Below, one piece after another: positions 1 through 5,386 of a stretch of 7,024 nt of DNA. How positions within the stretch are numbered: the stretch's first letter is position 1; each line of letters opens with the position of its first letter. This DNA comes from Actinomycetes bacterium (GTDB lineage: Bacteria; Actinomycetota; Thermoleophilia; BMS3ABIN01): the NCBI GenBank assembly GCA_021790075.1, contig JAJYIN010000115.1:1-7024 (forward strand), written 5' to 3'. The notes beneath the pieces are model-generated. The model did no database searches, had not been told where the DNA came from, and saw only the letters and a list, made by a program, of their open reading frames with translations. The position numbers and the translations under genes are program-made.

Positions 1-211
1 ATGATTTGGATCTTGCTCAGGATCTCCTCCCCGGGAAGATACCGGTTAACCACTCATTCTATAGAAAAAGACGGGGGAGTGGAAAACACTGGGAATTGCA
101 AAAACGGTCAAGGCAATCCATCCCTTTAAGGGAGCGGGAAGCGGCAAAGACCGCTTTAACGGCGGGAAGTTCAGGAGATCCCCATCGGGGGGGAAAGCAC
201 AGGATGCCGCC
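1..211. other. Gene-free left edge with short palindromes
   Basis: I see no convincing gene here. The stretch lies downstream of the minus-strand polysaccharide operon. It holds several short inverted repeats centred on TTAA or TTTAA: ggttaacc at 44-51, tccctttaaggga at 121-133 and ccgctttaacggcgg at 151-165. A close copy of the last lies at 207-221, across the stop codon of the 169-residue gene. A 6-bp stem hairpin (AAGCGG/CCGCTT, loop of 6) sits at 139-156, but no T-run follows it on either strand, so it is not a textbook terminator. A palindrome at 57-66 recurs upstream of the glycosyltransferase. The minus strand shows an SD-like GGAGGAG near 23-30, but no ATG, GTG or TTG follows it before the window ends. 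Confidence 0.5.
56..69. repeat. 14-base palindromic motif, copy 1
   Basis: Identical to 2771-2784, with the same downstream G-rich tail (a C then five G at 72-77). Here it lies near the left edge. If its orientation is the same, it would sit upstream of a minus-strand gene beyond position 1, but that gene is not visible. Confidence 0.5.
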
Positions 212-223
212 TTAACGGCGGGA
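151..223. repeat. Pair of 17-base near-identical palindromic repeats
   Basis: The sequence ccgctttaacggcggga at 151-167 recurs as ccgccttaacggcggga at 207-223 with one mismatch. Both have the form CCGC-YTTAA-CGGCGG and can fold into a short GC stem with a five- or six-base loop. The second copy spans the TAA stop codon of the 169-residue gene. They may be decayed dispersed repeats or part of a termination region; no T-run supports the latter. Confidence 0.4.
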
Positions 224-721
224 CAGGCGGCCAGCGCCCCGGCGCGCCAGCGCCAGCGCCCGCCGTACACCAATGTAAACGGGCTTCCCGGCGCGGTAGA
301 GCCGCCAGGCGCGACCGCTGCGGATCGTCACCAGCTGACCCTCTACCTCGGCCAGCCGCCGGTCCCGTTCGGACAGTTCCCGCTTCATCCTGGTCCGGTC
401 TTCCAGCCAGGCGGCCAGATCCGCGCCGGTGACAGAATCCGGCTGACCGGCACCGGCCTCCTCGAGCAGGATTAACAGCTCCTTCCGGGTGAGGTTGTCC
501 AGAGTAAGAGCATCATAGGGGCGGCGGGCCCGGTGAGCGGAGTAATAGTAACAGCGGTCCGGCAGGAAGGGCGGCTGCGACGCGGGGGGGGCGGCGCCAA
601 CTGCTGCGCTGTCGCCTAGCTGCGGGTCGTCGCCGGCAGTTCCCCGCGCACCTGTTTGCGGCCTTTCCGGCGCAGGGGTCAGCGGCGCCGTGTACACCTG
701 GCGGTAAGCTTCAGGATTCAT
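212..721 (-). CDS. Hypothetical protein with coiled coil, coupled to glycosyltransferase
   Basis: I do not recognise a named family for this 169-residue protein. The N-terminal part (about residues 11-55) is rich in Pro, Ala and Gly and probably disordered. Residues about 76-106 look helical, and residues about 107-133 form a charged, heptad-like stretch (RMKRELSERDRRLAEVEGQL) suited to a coiled coil. It is followed by SGRAWRLYRAGKP and a very basic tail ending in RLSRR. A coil followed by a short [S/G]RxWRL motif is common as a linker in multi-domain polysaccharide glycosyltransferases, so this may be a partner or a detached module of one. Its ATG lies inside the end of the upstream glycosyltransferase gene, with an 11-base overlap, which suggests translational coupling; a weak AGG lies 6 bases before the ATG. 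No signal peptide or membrane helix is seen. The overlap makes it likely to be a real gene; its role is inferred only from context. Confidence 0.65.
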   Translation of the reverse strand: MNPEAYRQVYTAPLTPAPERPQTGARGTAGDDPQLGDSAAVGAAPPASQPPFLPDRCYYYSAHRARRPYDALTLDNLTRKELLILLEEAGAGQPDSVTGADLAAWLEDRTRMKRELSERDRRLAEVEGQLVTIRSGRAWRLYRAGKPVYIGVRRALALARRGAGRLSRR

Positions 722-2687
722 GGCTGACCTGACAGGTTCCGGGGATAGACATGAACAGCTCGTTCCATCTGTCGGCGCCGGTGTCCCAGTCCATCAGATG
801 GGCGGCGGGATAGTCCTGGAGGCGCTCCGGGAAGGCGCCCAACCGCGGCGCCGCCACCGGCAGGCCGGTGCGCATGGCCGTGCTCAGGGTGTAGGACCAG
901 GTTTCTGGCCAGCGGGCTGGGAAAAAGATGATCTGCGGGCGTTCGTGCTTGATCATCCCGGCAAGCCGGCTGTCATCGTACGGGCCTGAAAAGGACAGCG
1001 GCAGCTCAGGTTCCCGCCGCACATGCTCAAGCGGGCGTCCCAGCACGCGGAACTCCAGCGGCAGGTCGCGGGCGGCGGCATCTTCGGCGCAGGCTTCCAG
1101 CAGCCACAGCCCCTTGGCCGGGGAGAGCTCGCCCAGGACCAGGACCTTGATTTCACCGCCGGACGGAGCCGGCATCGTAAGCGGTTCTGTTTCCGCTTCC
1201 GGATGAGGCATAAACAAAAAATTGGTTTTGGGAAAGTACCGTCTCATCCGCCCGAGCGTATCCTGCGAAGGGACGAAGACCCGCTCGGCCGCTTCCAGCA
1301 GCCGGGCAGCCCGCTGTCGCCGCCGGCGGGGGGCCTCTTCGCCCGCCGGATGGCGGGCGGCAAAGCAGGCATCGCAACCCTCCAGAGATGGCTCGGCGCA
1401 GTAATTTCCGCTGGCATCAACCAGGTTAGTAAACGGGCAGATGGTGTAGTAGTCATGGATGGTGACGTCGAGGGGAACTCCCAGCGCCGCCGGCGAGAAC
1501 AGCTCCAGCGTTTCGGGAGGCAGCTCCACGAAATGATGGACGTGAACGCGTGATACGCGCATGGCTTTCAGGAAAGCCACGAGCTCGCCGTATTCCCCGG
1601 GCAGCCGGAAAAAAGCGGCAAACTCCTCACCTTCCCGCGCCCACTCGAGGCTGACTTCACCGGAGCCGGACGGCCTCAGCACCAGTATCTCCCATTCATC
1701 GCCCAGGAGCAGCACCAGGTCTCGGATGTGCTTCTCGGTTCCACCTCCCAGCCGGTGGGTGATGAAGAGCAGCCGCCCGGCGGGCGAGCGCGCCAGCCTG
1801 GCGATATCCACAAGCCGCCGCAGCGGCCGTTCCGGGTCGCGGGAGCAATGTTCTTGCACCAGTGGCTCGTAGTCGTGATGGAGGCGGCGCAGTGTTTCCT
1901 GCGCTGCTTGGCTGCGGGCGCTGGCCCCGCCGCCGAAGGAAGCGCCGCCCTGGTGAAAGACAAAGGTATCCCCCGCCAGCAGGTGGCGGAAGCCAGCCGC
2001 CCGCGCCCGCATGGAAAAGTCGTTTTCCTCACCATATCCCTGTCCGAAATGAAGCGAGTCCAGGTAACCCACCCGCTCGATGCTGCGGCGGGTGACGTAG
2101 GCGCAGAAACCGACCGCAGTTGGGATCTCGACATAGCGGCCTGCGTTTACTCCCCGGAAGATATCATCAAGCTGCACTGCATCAAGGTCAGCCGGCAGCG
2201 GGTTGGCATGCATGTAGCGGGGATAGCTCGTCAGGGTGGAACTGTTTGAAAACGGGGTGACTGTGGCGATGTCCGGCGCTGAGGCAGCCGCCCGCCGGAG
2301 CCGGTCCAGCCAGTCGCCGCTGACCTCCGTGTCGCTGTTGAGGATGACCACATCCCGGTCCGGATGGAGCATCATGCCCAGATTGGTCGAATCGACGAAA
2401 CCGATGTTGACTTCGTTGCTGAGCAGGGTGATGCTGCCGCCAGCAGCCAGTTCTTCCAGATAAGCAATGATTTCTGGTTCGGGGCTGGCGTCGTTTACGA
2501 CCACCAGCTCGAACGGCGTCGACTGCCGGTGGATGAGCACGCTCTTCAGGCAGGCCCGGGTTTCCGCCAGGCCGCTATAAACCGGCACGACCACATCGAC
2601 CACCGGCAGCGGCGGACTCGCCGGCGCCCCCGGTTGCCCGGTTTCCGTTGGTGATGGGGGAATGTCCTGGGTGTCTTTTTTTGGCAT
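711..2687 (-). CDS. Two-domain glycosyltransferase (GT2 + GT-B/GT4-like)
   Basis: This 658-residue cytoplasmic enzyme very likely transfers sugars in cell-surface polysaccharide synthesis; donor and acceptor cannot be read from the sequence. A Pro-rich N-terminus (about 1-28) precedes a GT2 (GT-A fold) domain at about 30-290. It has the opening VDVVVPVYSG, NDASPEP at 65-71, the nucleotide-sugar and metal motif NSDTEV at 117-122, GYGEENDFS at 218-226 and FHQGGASF at 244-251. A second domain, about 303-650, looks like a GT-B/GT4-type transferase: LLFITHRLGGGTEKH at 306-320, HDYYTICP at 411-418, GELSPAKG at 519-526, and PETWSYTLSTAMRTGLPVAAP starting at 594. In that last segment the second Glu of the usual E-x7-E signature appears as Thr603. 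I chose ATG at 2687 rather than the longer 5' extension to 2825, because the extra 46 residues look like translated intergenic DNA and the GT2 core starts soon after. An AGGGG lies 11 bases upstream, an overlong spacing. The gene is the first of a two-gene operon. Confidence 0.88.
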   Translation of the reverse strand: MPKKDTQDIPPSPTETGQPGAPASPPLPVVDVVVPVYSGLAETRACLKSVLIHRQSTPFELVVVNDASPEPEIIAYLEELAAGGSITLLSNEVNIGFVDSTNLGMMLHPDRDVVILNSDTEVSGDWLDRLRRAAASAPDIATVTPFSNSSTLTSYPRYMHANPLPADLDAVQLDDIFRGVNAGRYVEIPTAVGFCAYVTRRSIERVGYLDSLHFGQGYGEENDFSMRARAAGFRHLLAGDTFVFHQGGASFGGGASARSQAAQETLRRLHHDYEPLVQEHCSRDPERPLRRLVDIARLARSPAGRLLFITHRLGGGTEKHIRDLVLLLGDEWEILVLRPSGSGEVSLEWAREGEEFAAFFRLPGEYGELVAFLKAMRVSRVHVHHFVELPPETLELFSPAALGVPLDVTIHDYYTICPFTNLVDASGNYCAEPSLEGCDACFAARHPAGEEAPRRRRQRAARLLEAAERVFVPSQDTLGRMRRYFPKTNFLFMPHPEAETEPLTMPAPSGGEIKVLVLGELSPAKGLWLLEACAEDAAARDLPLEFRVLGRPLEHVRREPELPLSFSGPYDDSRLAGMIKHERPQIIFFPARWPETWSYTLSTAMRTGLPVAAPRLGAFPERLQDYPAAHLMDWDTGADRWNELFMSIPGTCQVSHES

Positions 2688-2860
2688 GACCGTCCAAGCC
2701 CCTGGGCGGCTCCTTTCCCCAAGAGCGGTAAAAGCCGCGGAAATTCGTAACAGCAGCCGAAATACGAGATATTCTATAGAAAAATCCGGGGGCGGGGAAC
2801 GGCAGCAGGCGGCAGGTTCCCGCAAAACAATATTTGACAGGCCAAGGGCAGGAGGACAAA
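2688..2860. promoter_or_regulatory. Divergent intergenic region, glycosyltransferase / decarboxylase
   Basis: This 173-base spacer separates the divergently transcribed glycosyltransferase (minus) and UDP-glucuronate decarboxylase (plus), so it should carry promoters for both. The only AT-rich island is at about 2761-2784 and contains the perfect 10-base palindrome TTCTATAGAA (2772-2781), which offers TATAGA on either strand as a -10-like box. I see no good -35 at the right distance on either strand, so I do not assign exact promoters. The TTGACA at 2834-2839 lies only 22 bases before the decarboxylase start and overlaps its leader, so it is unlikely to be a working -35. Confidence 0.45.
2771..2784. 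repeat. 14-base palindromic motif, copy 2
   Basis: The sequence attctatagaaaaa is identical to 56-69. In both places it is followed within a few bases by a C and a run of at least five G. Its core TTCTATAGAA is a perfect palindrome. On the minus strand it reads TTTTTCTATAGAAT, and in this copy it lies 84 bases upstream of the glycosyltransferase start. It may be an operator or a promoter -10 region shared by two surface-polysaccharide transcription units; that is inference. Confidence 0.5.
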
Positions 2861-2863
2861 TTG
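2850..2863 (+). promoter_or_regulatory. Strong RBS and TTG start of the decarboxylase
   Basis: A perfect AGGAGG at 2850-2855 is followed after five bases by TTG at 2861. This decides the start: the alternative TTG at 2834 would add nine residues and has no Shine-Dalgarno site. Starting at 2861 puts the Rossmann glycine motif at residue 11, as usual for this family. Confidence 0.85.
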
Positions 2864-3817
2864 GGAGAGCAGAAGGTCTCGGTCGTCACCGGAGCGGCGG
2901 GTTTCATCGGTTCCCACCTCTGCGATTACCTGCTGACCAAAGGCCACCGGGTCATCGGCCTGGACAACCTCAACACGGGGACGCTCCGCAACCTGGAGCA
3001 CATCGACTCCGGTGATTTCGTCTACAGGAACGTGGATATCACTGAGTTCATCGAGATACCCGGCCGGGTGGATTATGTTTATCACCTGGCCAGCCCCGCC
3101 AGCCCCATCGATTACCTGCAGATACCGCTGCACACCCTCAAGGTGGGGGCGGTCGGCACCCGCAACGCCATCGGCCTGGCCAAGTGGAAGCGGGCCCGCT
3201 TCCTGATCACGTCCACGTCGGAGGTCTACGGCGACCCGGAAGTGCATCCGCAGACCGAGGATTACTGGGGAAATGTCAACCCCATCGGACCCCGGAGCGT
3301 CTATGACGAGGCCAAGCGCTACGCGGAGACCACCACCATGGCCTATCACCGGCAGCAGGGCGTTGACACACGGATCGTACGGCTGTTCAACACTTACGGG
3401 CCGCGCATGCGCCCTTACGACGGGCGGGCGGTGCCCACCTTTATCCGCCAGGCGCTGGAGGACAAGCACCTGACCGTGTTCGGCGACGGCAGCCAGACGC
3501 GCAGCTTCTGCTATGTCTCCGACCTGGTTGAGGGCATCTACCGGGTGATGGAATGTCATTACCACTCGCCCATCAACCTGGGCAACCCCTCAGAGTACAC
3601 CATCAAGCAGCTGGCGGAGCTGATCATCAGGATCACCGCCAGCAAGAGCGAGATCATCTACCAGGCTCTGCCCACCGATGACCCCAAGCGGCGCCGGCCC
3701 GATATCTCGCGGGCAAAGGAACTGACCGGCTGGGAGCCGGGCGTGGCGGTCGAGGACGGCCTCCAGCGGACCATCGAATGGTTCAGCGAGTACTTCCGGG
3801 AGGAAGGGACGTTCTAG
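2861..3817 (+). CDS. uxs: UDP-glucuronate decarboxylase (UDP-xylose synthase)
   Basis: This 318-residue soluble SDR-family enzyme converts UDP-glucuronic acid to UDP-xylose with tightly bound NAD+, by oxidation at C4, decarboxylation and re-reduction. It supplies pentose for surface glycans. The sequence shows the extended-SDR layout: NAD-binding VTGAAGFIGSHL at 9-20, the acidic DNLNTG at 35-40, HLASPASP at 75-82, the active-site TSTSEVYGDP at 117-126, the catalytic Y148-xxx-K152 in the strongly family-typical NPIGPRSVYDEAKR, RLFNTYGPRM at 174-183, VPTFIRQAL at 191-199, FGDGSQTRSFCYVSDLVEG at 207-225, and RRRPDISRAK near 277-286. The length matches bacterial and soluble eukaryotic enzymes of this type. 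It is transcribed away from the two-domain glycosyltransferase, a plausible user of its product. It ends in TAG. An extended-SDR epimerase of another specificity is possible, but the EVYGDPxVHPQ...YWGNVNPIGPRSxYDE signature favours the decarboxylase. Confidence 0.93.
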   Translation: MGEQKVSVVTGAAGFIGSHLCDYLLTKGHRVIGLDNLNTGTLRNLEHIDSGDFVYRNVDITEFIEIPGRVDYVYHLASPASPIDYLQIPLHTLKVGAVGTRNAIGLAKWKRARFLITSTSEVYGDPEVHPQTEDYWGNVNPIGPRSVYDEAKRYAETTTMAYHRQQGVDTRIVRLFNTYGPRMRPYDGRAVPTFIRQALEDKHLTVFGDGSQTRSFCYVSDLVEGIYRVMECHYHSPINLGNPSEYTIKQLAELIIRITASKSEIIYQALPTDDPKRRRPDISRAKELTGWEPGVAVEDGLQRTIEWFSEYFREEGTF

Positions 3818-3820
3818 CGG

Positions 3821-3848
3821 GGGGCAAAACTCGGGGCAAAACTCGGGG
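3821..3848. repeat. 12-base tandem repeat (2.3 copies)
   Basis: ggggcaaaactc occurs twice in tandem (3821-3832 and 3833-3844), followed by a further gggg that leads into ggacaccatactattt. It begins just after the decarboxylase stop codon. The run ctcggggacaccatact resembles sequences I recall from the surroundings of REP-associated (IS200-like) transposase genes in other bacteria, so this may be a fragment of such an element. That comparison is from memory and no transposase gene is present. Confidence 0.55.
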
Positions 3849-3969
3849 ACACCATACTATTTTATTGCAGGTGTTTTACGGAATGAACGTTCTTTGTATG
3901 GAGGCGGGCCTGGGCCGCCAGGTTCTCCCTGAGACTGGCTCACAGGTACCAGGCCGAAGTGAATGAAAA

Positions 3970-4197
3970 ATGAGTCACCTAGCACCAATCGTCATCATTC
4001 TCATTGTTTTAGGCGCAGTTGCCTACCGCTCGAAAAGCACGCATTTCGAATGTCCCGAGTGTGGCAATTCTTTTTAGGTTTCAGGCCTGAGCTTTGCCAT
4101 TGCCCCTCATGTCGGCTTCAGGCGCTATGTCTTCTGTCCCCATTGCGGGCACAGAGGGATGATGGCTCCGGTCAGCGATAAGAATGAGGACGCTTGA
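3970..4197 (+). pseudogene. Small membrane-anchored zinc-ribbon protein, interrupted by TAG
   Basis: One frame reads through 3970-4197 as a coherent 75-codon protein except for TAG at 4075-4077 (codon 36). The first part has a short N-terminal membrane helix (about residues 5-18, LAPIVIILIVLGAV) and then the first zinc knuckle CPECG (C28, C31). The part after the TAG continues without a shift as VSGLSFAIAPHVGFRRYVFCPHCG, giving the second knuckle (C56, C59), then GMMAPV and a TGA stop. The spacing of two CPxCG knuckles around an (S/A)PHxGxxRY-like core matches a small family of zinc-ribbon membrane proteins that I know only as hypothetical. A single-base change from AAG (Lys) would restore the frame. 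A TGA just before the ATG excludes a longer start, and only a weak SD-like GAAGTGA precedes it. I call it a nonsense pseudogene; a sequencing error or readthrough is possible. TAG ends two other genes here, so genome-wide amber recoding looks unlikely. Confidence 0.6.
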
Positions 4198-4254
4198 AAT
4201 TCGCGCCGGATGAGGATAGAAGATAAGTCAGGCAATATCCTCGCTTACCACCGG

Positions 4255-4330
4255 GCGGATGTGGCGTAGCTGGTAACGCGTCGGCTTCCCAAGCCGAAGA
4301 TCGCGGGTTCGAATCCCGTCATCCGCTCCA
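4255..4330 (+). tRNA. tRNA-Gly (anticodon CCC), CCA encoded
   Basis: The 76 bases fold into a complete cloverleaf. The acceptor stem gcggatg/catccgc has seven pairs. The D stem is gcgt/acgc with the loop agctggta. The anticodon stem tcggc/gccga carries the loop ttcccaa, giving anticodon CCC at 4288-4290. The variable loop is agatc, and the T arm gcggg/cccgt (one G-U pair) has the loop ttcgaat. The discriminator base is T (U73), the normal identity base of bacterial tRNA-Gly, and CCA is genome-encoded at 4328-4330. It reads glycine GGG codons. No terminator-like hairpin with T-run follows it, and I see no clear promoter upstream. Confidence 0.97.
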
Positions 4331-4421
4331 TTATTTTACCTGCAAATAGGCATTTGGTGGCGGATGCTCTCCCGTTGCTAGCTACTCTAAGATTCTGTTC
4401 CAGCAACATTCCCAGCATGAC

Positions 4422-4985
4422 ATGACACTGGGTCTCGTGGATCAGTTAGAAAGAAAAAAAAGCTTGTCGACCTATTGGTTCAACAAGGCCTCAGATCTGA
4501 AGGCGAGCGCCGGCGCGCTCTGGTTTGTTATAAGAGAAGGAAAAGACCAAGCGCACGACTTTCTGCGTTACGATTCATCATTCGACCTCGGAGTTGCCGT
4601 CTGGCCGGTTTATACCATGCTATGCGGTATGTCGCTCGAGCTTCTGTATAAGGCGATTATCCTCGAGCGAGGGCAAGAGCCAGAGAAAACCCATGACCTA
4701 TGCAGACTTGCCTCTGCGGCTTCTGTTGTCGTTGATGTCGAGGAAATACCGACCCTCCGCATTCTATCGAGTTACATAAGTTGGGTAGGGAGGTATCCGG
4801 TTCCCACCGGCAAAGACCCAAGAACCTCTTTTGAAGAGCATGTTAAGTTGGAGTGGGATCATCTATGGGAAGTCAACGGAAACTCGATGACGCCAATTAA
4901 GCACCGAAACGAGAAACTGACTTGGCCAAATGTTGAGAAACTCTGGCGTACTGCTTCGACGGTTTATCGGAATCTTCGGCAATGA
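4422..4985 (+). CDS. HEPN-like domain protein
   Basis: This 187-residue, probably cytoplasmic and mostly helical protein looks like a HEPN-superfamily member. The best match in pattern is MLCGMSLELLYKAIILERG at 67-85 followed by EKTHDLCRLA at 88-97, which follows the usual HEPN helix carrying an ELLxKA-type motif and the helix-start HDL. After it comes ISWVGRYPVP (119-128), a motif I have seen in uncharacterised HEPN-like proteins. HEPN domains are often RNases in toxin-antitoxin and defence systems, with an Arg-x4-6-His active motif. Here R134-x5-H140 has that spacing, but its position is not assured, so activity is unknown. No antitoxin such as an MNT nucleotidyltransferase lies beside it. 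The start is uncertain: no Shine-Dalgarno site precedes ATG 4422, and GTG 4437 is an alternative. It sits 91 bases after tRNA-Gly and is visibly poorer in GC than the flanking genes (23 of 60 in 4441-4500), suggesting recent arrival. Confidence 0.6.
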   Translation: MTLGLVDQLERKKSLSTYWFNKASDLKASAGALWFVIREGKDQAHDFLRYDSSFDLGVAVWPVYTMLCGMSLELLYKAIILERGQEPEKTHDLCRLASAASVVVDVEEIPTLRILSSYISWVGRYPVPTGKDPRTSFEEHVKLEWDHLWEVNGNSMTPIKHRNEKLTWPNVEKLWRTASTVYRNLRQ

Positions 4986-4997
4986 AGTGCTAGCACT
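4986..4997. repeat. 12-base perfect palindrome after HEPN-like gene
   Basis: AGTGCTAGCACT starts directly after the TGA stop. As a perfect palindrome without spacer it could be a protein-binding site. As RNA it would form only a four-pair stem, followed by gtcctcctttt, so at best a very weak terminator. Confidence 0.35.
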
Positions 4998-5325
4998 GTC
5001 CTCCTTTTCAGAACAGCAAATACTTTCGAATGATAGCGGCGGCACGTCGCCATGAAATCGTGCCTGTGCGACCCCATTTCTCGCTTGCGTCGAATACCGT
5101 CAGCCTTTCCGTTACCTATCTCCGATGCGCAGGAGCTCGGAAACACGAGGACTGGAAATTACAGCAGCCCTGGCGTTAGGTGCTGGCCTTTTCGGTTAGC
5201 GGGCACCCAAAACCGGCCACAACTATATCGAATGACACCCCGTTGAAAATCAGGCCGCTGGCGAATACGTGGCTCCTGACGCCTCAGAAGTTTTCCATCC
5301 TTGCCAGTCAGCTCCTCGCCCCTCT
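4998..5325. other. Gene-free stretch between HEPN-like gene and lipoprotein
   Basis: I see no convincing gene on either strand. The short open frames here lack recognisable protein motifs and good ribosome sites. The one structural item is an imperfect inverted repeat at 5184-5219 (TGGCC-TTTT-c-GG against CC-c-AAAA-cc-GGCCA, ten-base loop). The region may be a decayed insertion, but nothing identifiable remains. Confidence 0.45.
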
Positions 5326-5354
5326 TTGACACATTAAATTAATAGTATTATCAT
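5326..5354 (+). promoter_or_regulatory. Sigma-70-type promoter of the G5 lipoprotein gene
   Basis: A perfect -35 TTGACA (5326-5331) is separated by 17 bases from the -10 TATCAT (5349-5354, five of six matches). The spacer is very AT-rich, unlike the surrounding DNA. Transcription would begin near 5361, giving a leader of about 26 bases that contains the ribosome site AAAGGA at 5375-5380. A six-base inverted repeat, AGTATT (5344-5349) / AATACT (5361-5366), brackets the -10 and the start point and could be an operator. Confidence 0.7.
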
Positions 5355-5386
5355 TTTTTCAATACTGAGCATTGAAAGGAACTTTG

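Noticed and set aside
139..156. Hairpin AAGCGG-loop-CCGCTT as operon terminator
   Set aside because: It has only six pairs and no T-run follows on the minus strand.
1023..1553. 176-codon plus-strand open frame opposite the glycosyltransferase
   Set aside because: It has low-information sequence with no domain motif, lying within a well-supported gene on the other strand.
2688..2825. Longer glycosyltransferase start at 2825
   Set aside because: The 46 extra residues look like translated spacer, and they would swallow the shared palindrome and most of the divergent intergenic region.
2834..2839. TTGACA as a -35 box or TTG start for the decarboxylase
   Set aside because: A -10 17 bases downstream would fall at the start codon, and as a start it lacks a ribosome site. 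AGGAGG before TTG 2861 is far better.
2774..3565. 263-codon open frame on the minus strand opposite the decarboxylase
   Set aside because: It mirrors a clearly conserved enzyme in GC-rich DNA, shows no recognisable motif, and overlaps the divergent promoter region. It is a shadow frame.
4075..4077. TAG as pyrrolysine or genome-wide amber recoding
   Set aside because: TAG ends at least three other genes in the window (decarboxylase, four-helix protein, WecG-type protein), and the zinc-ribbon context suggests a simple Lys-to-stop change. It is kept only as a point to check.
4308..4330. tRNA 3' end as a phage or island attachment site
   Set aside because: No second copy of the T-arm and acceptor sequence and no integrase are visible in the window.
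4360..4366. gcggatg shortly after the tRNA as a partial duplicate of its 5' end
   Set aside because: It is only seven bases, and the following sequence does not match the tRNA.
5052..5246. 64-codon plus-strand frame in the gap before the lipoprotein
   Set aside because: It has no ribosome site, no motif and mixed composition, and it covers an inverted repeat. It is most likely non-coding.
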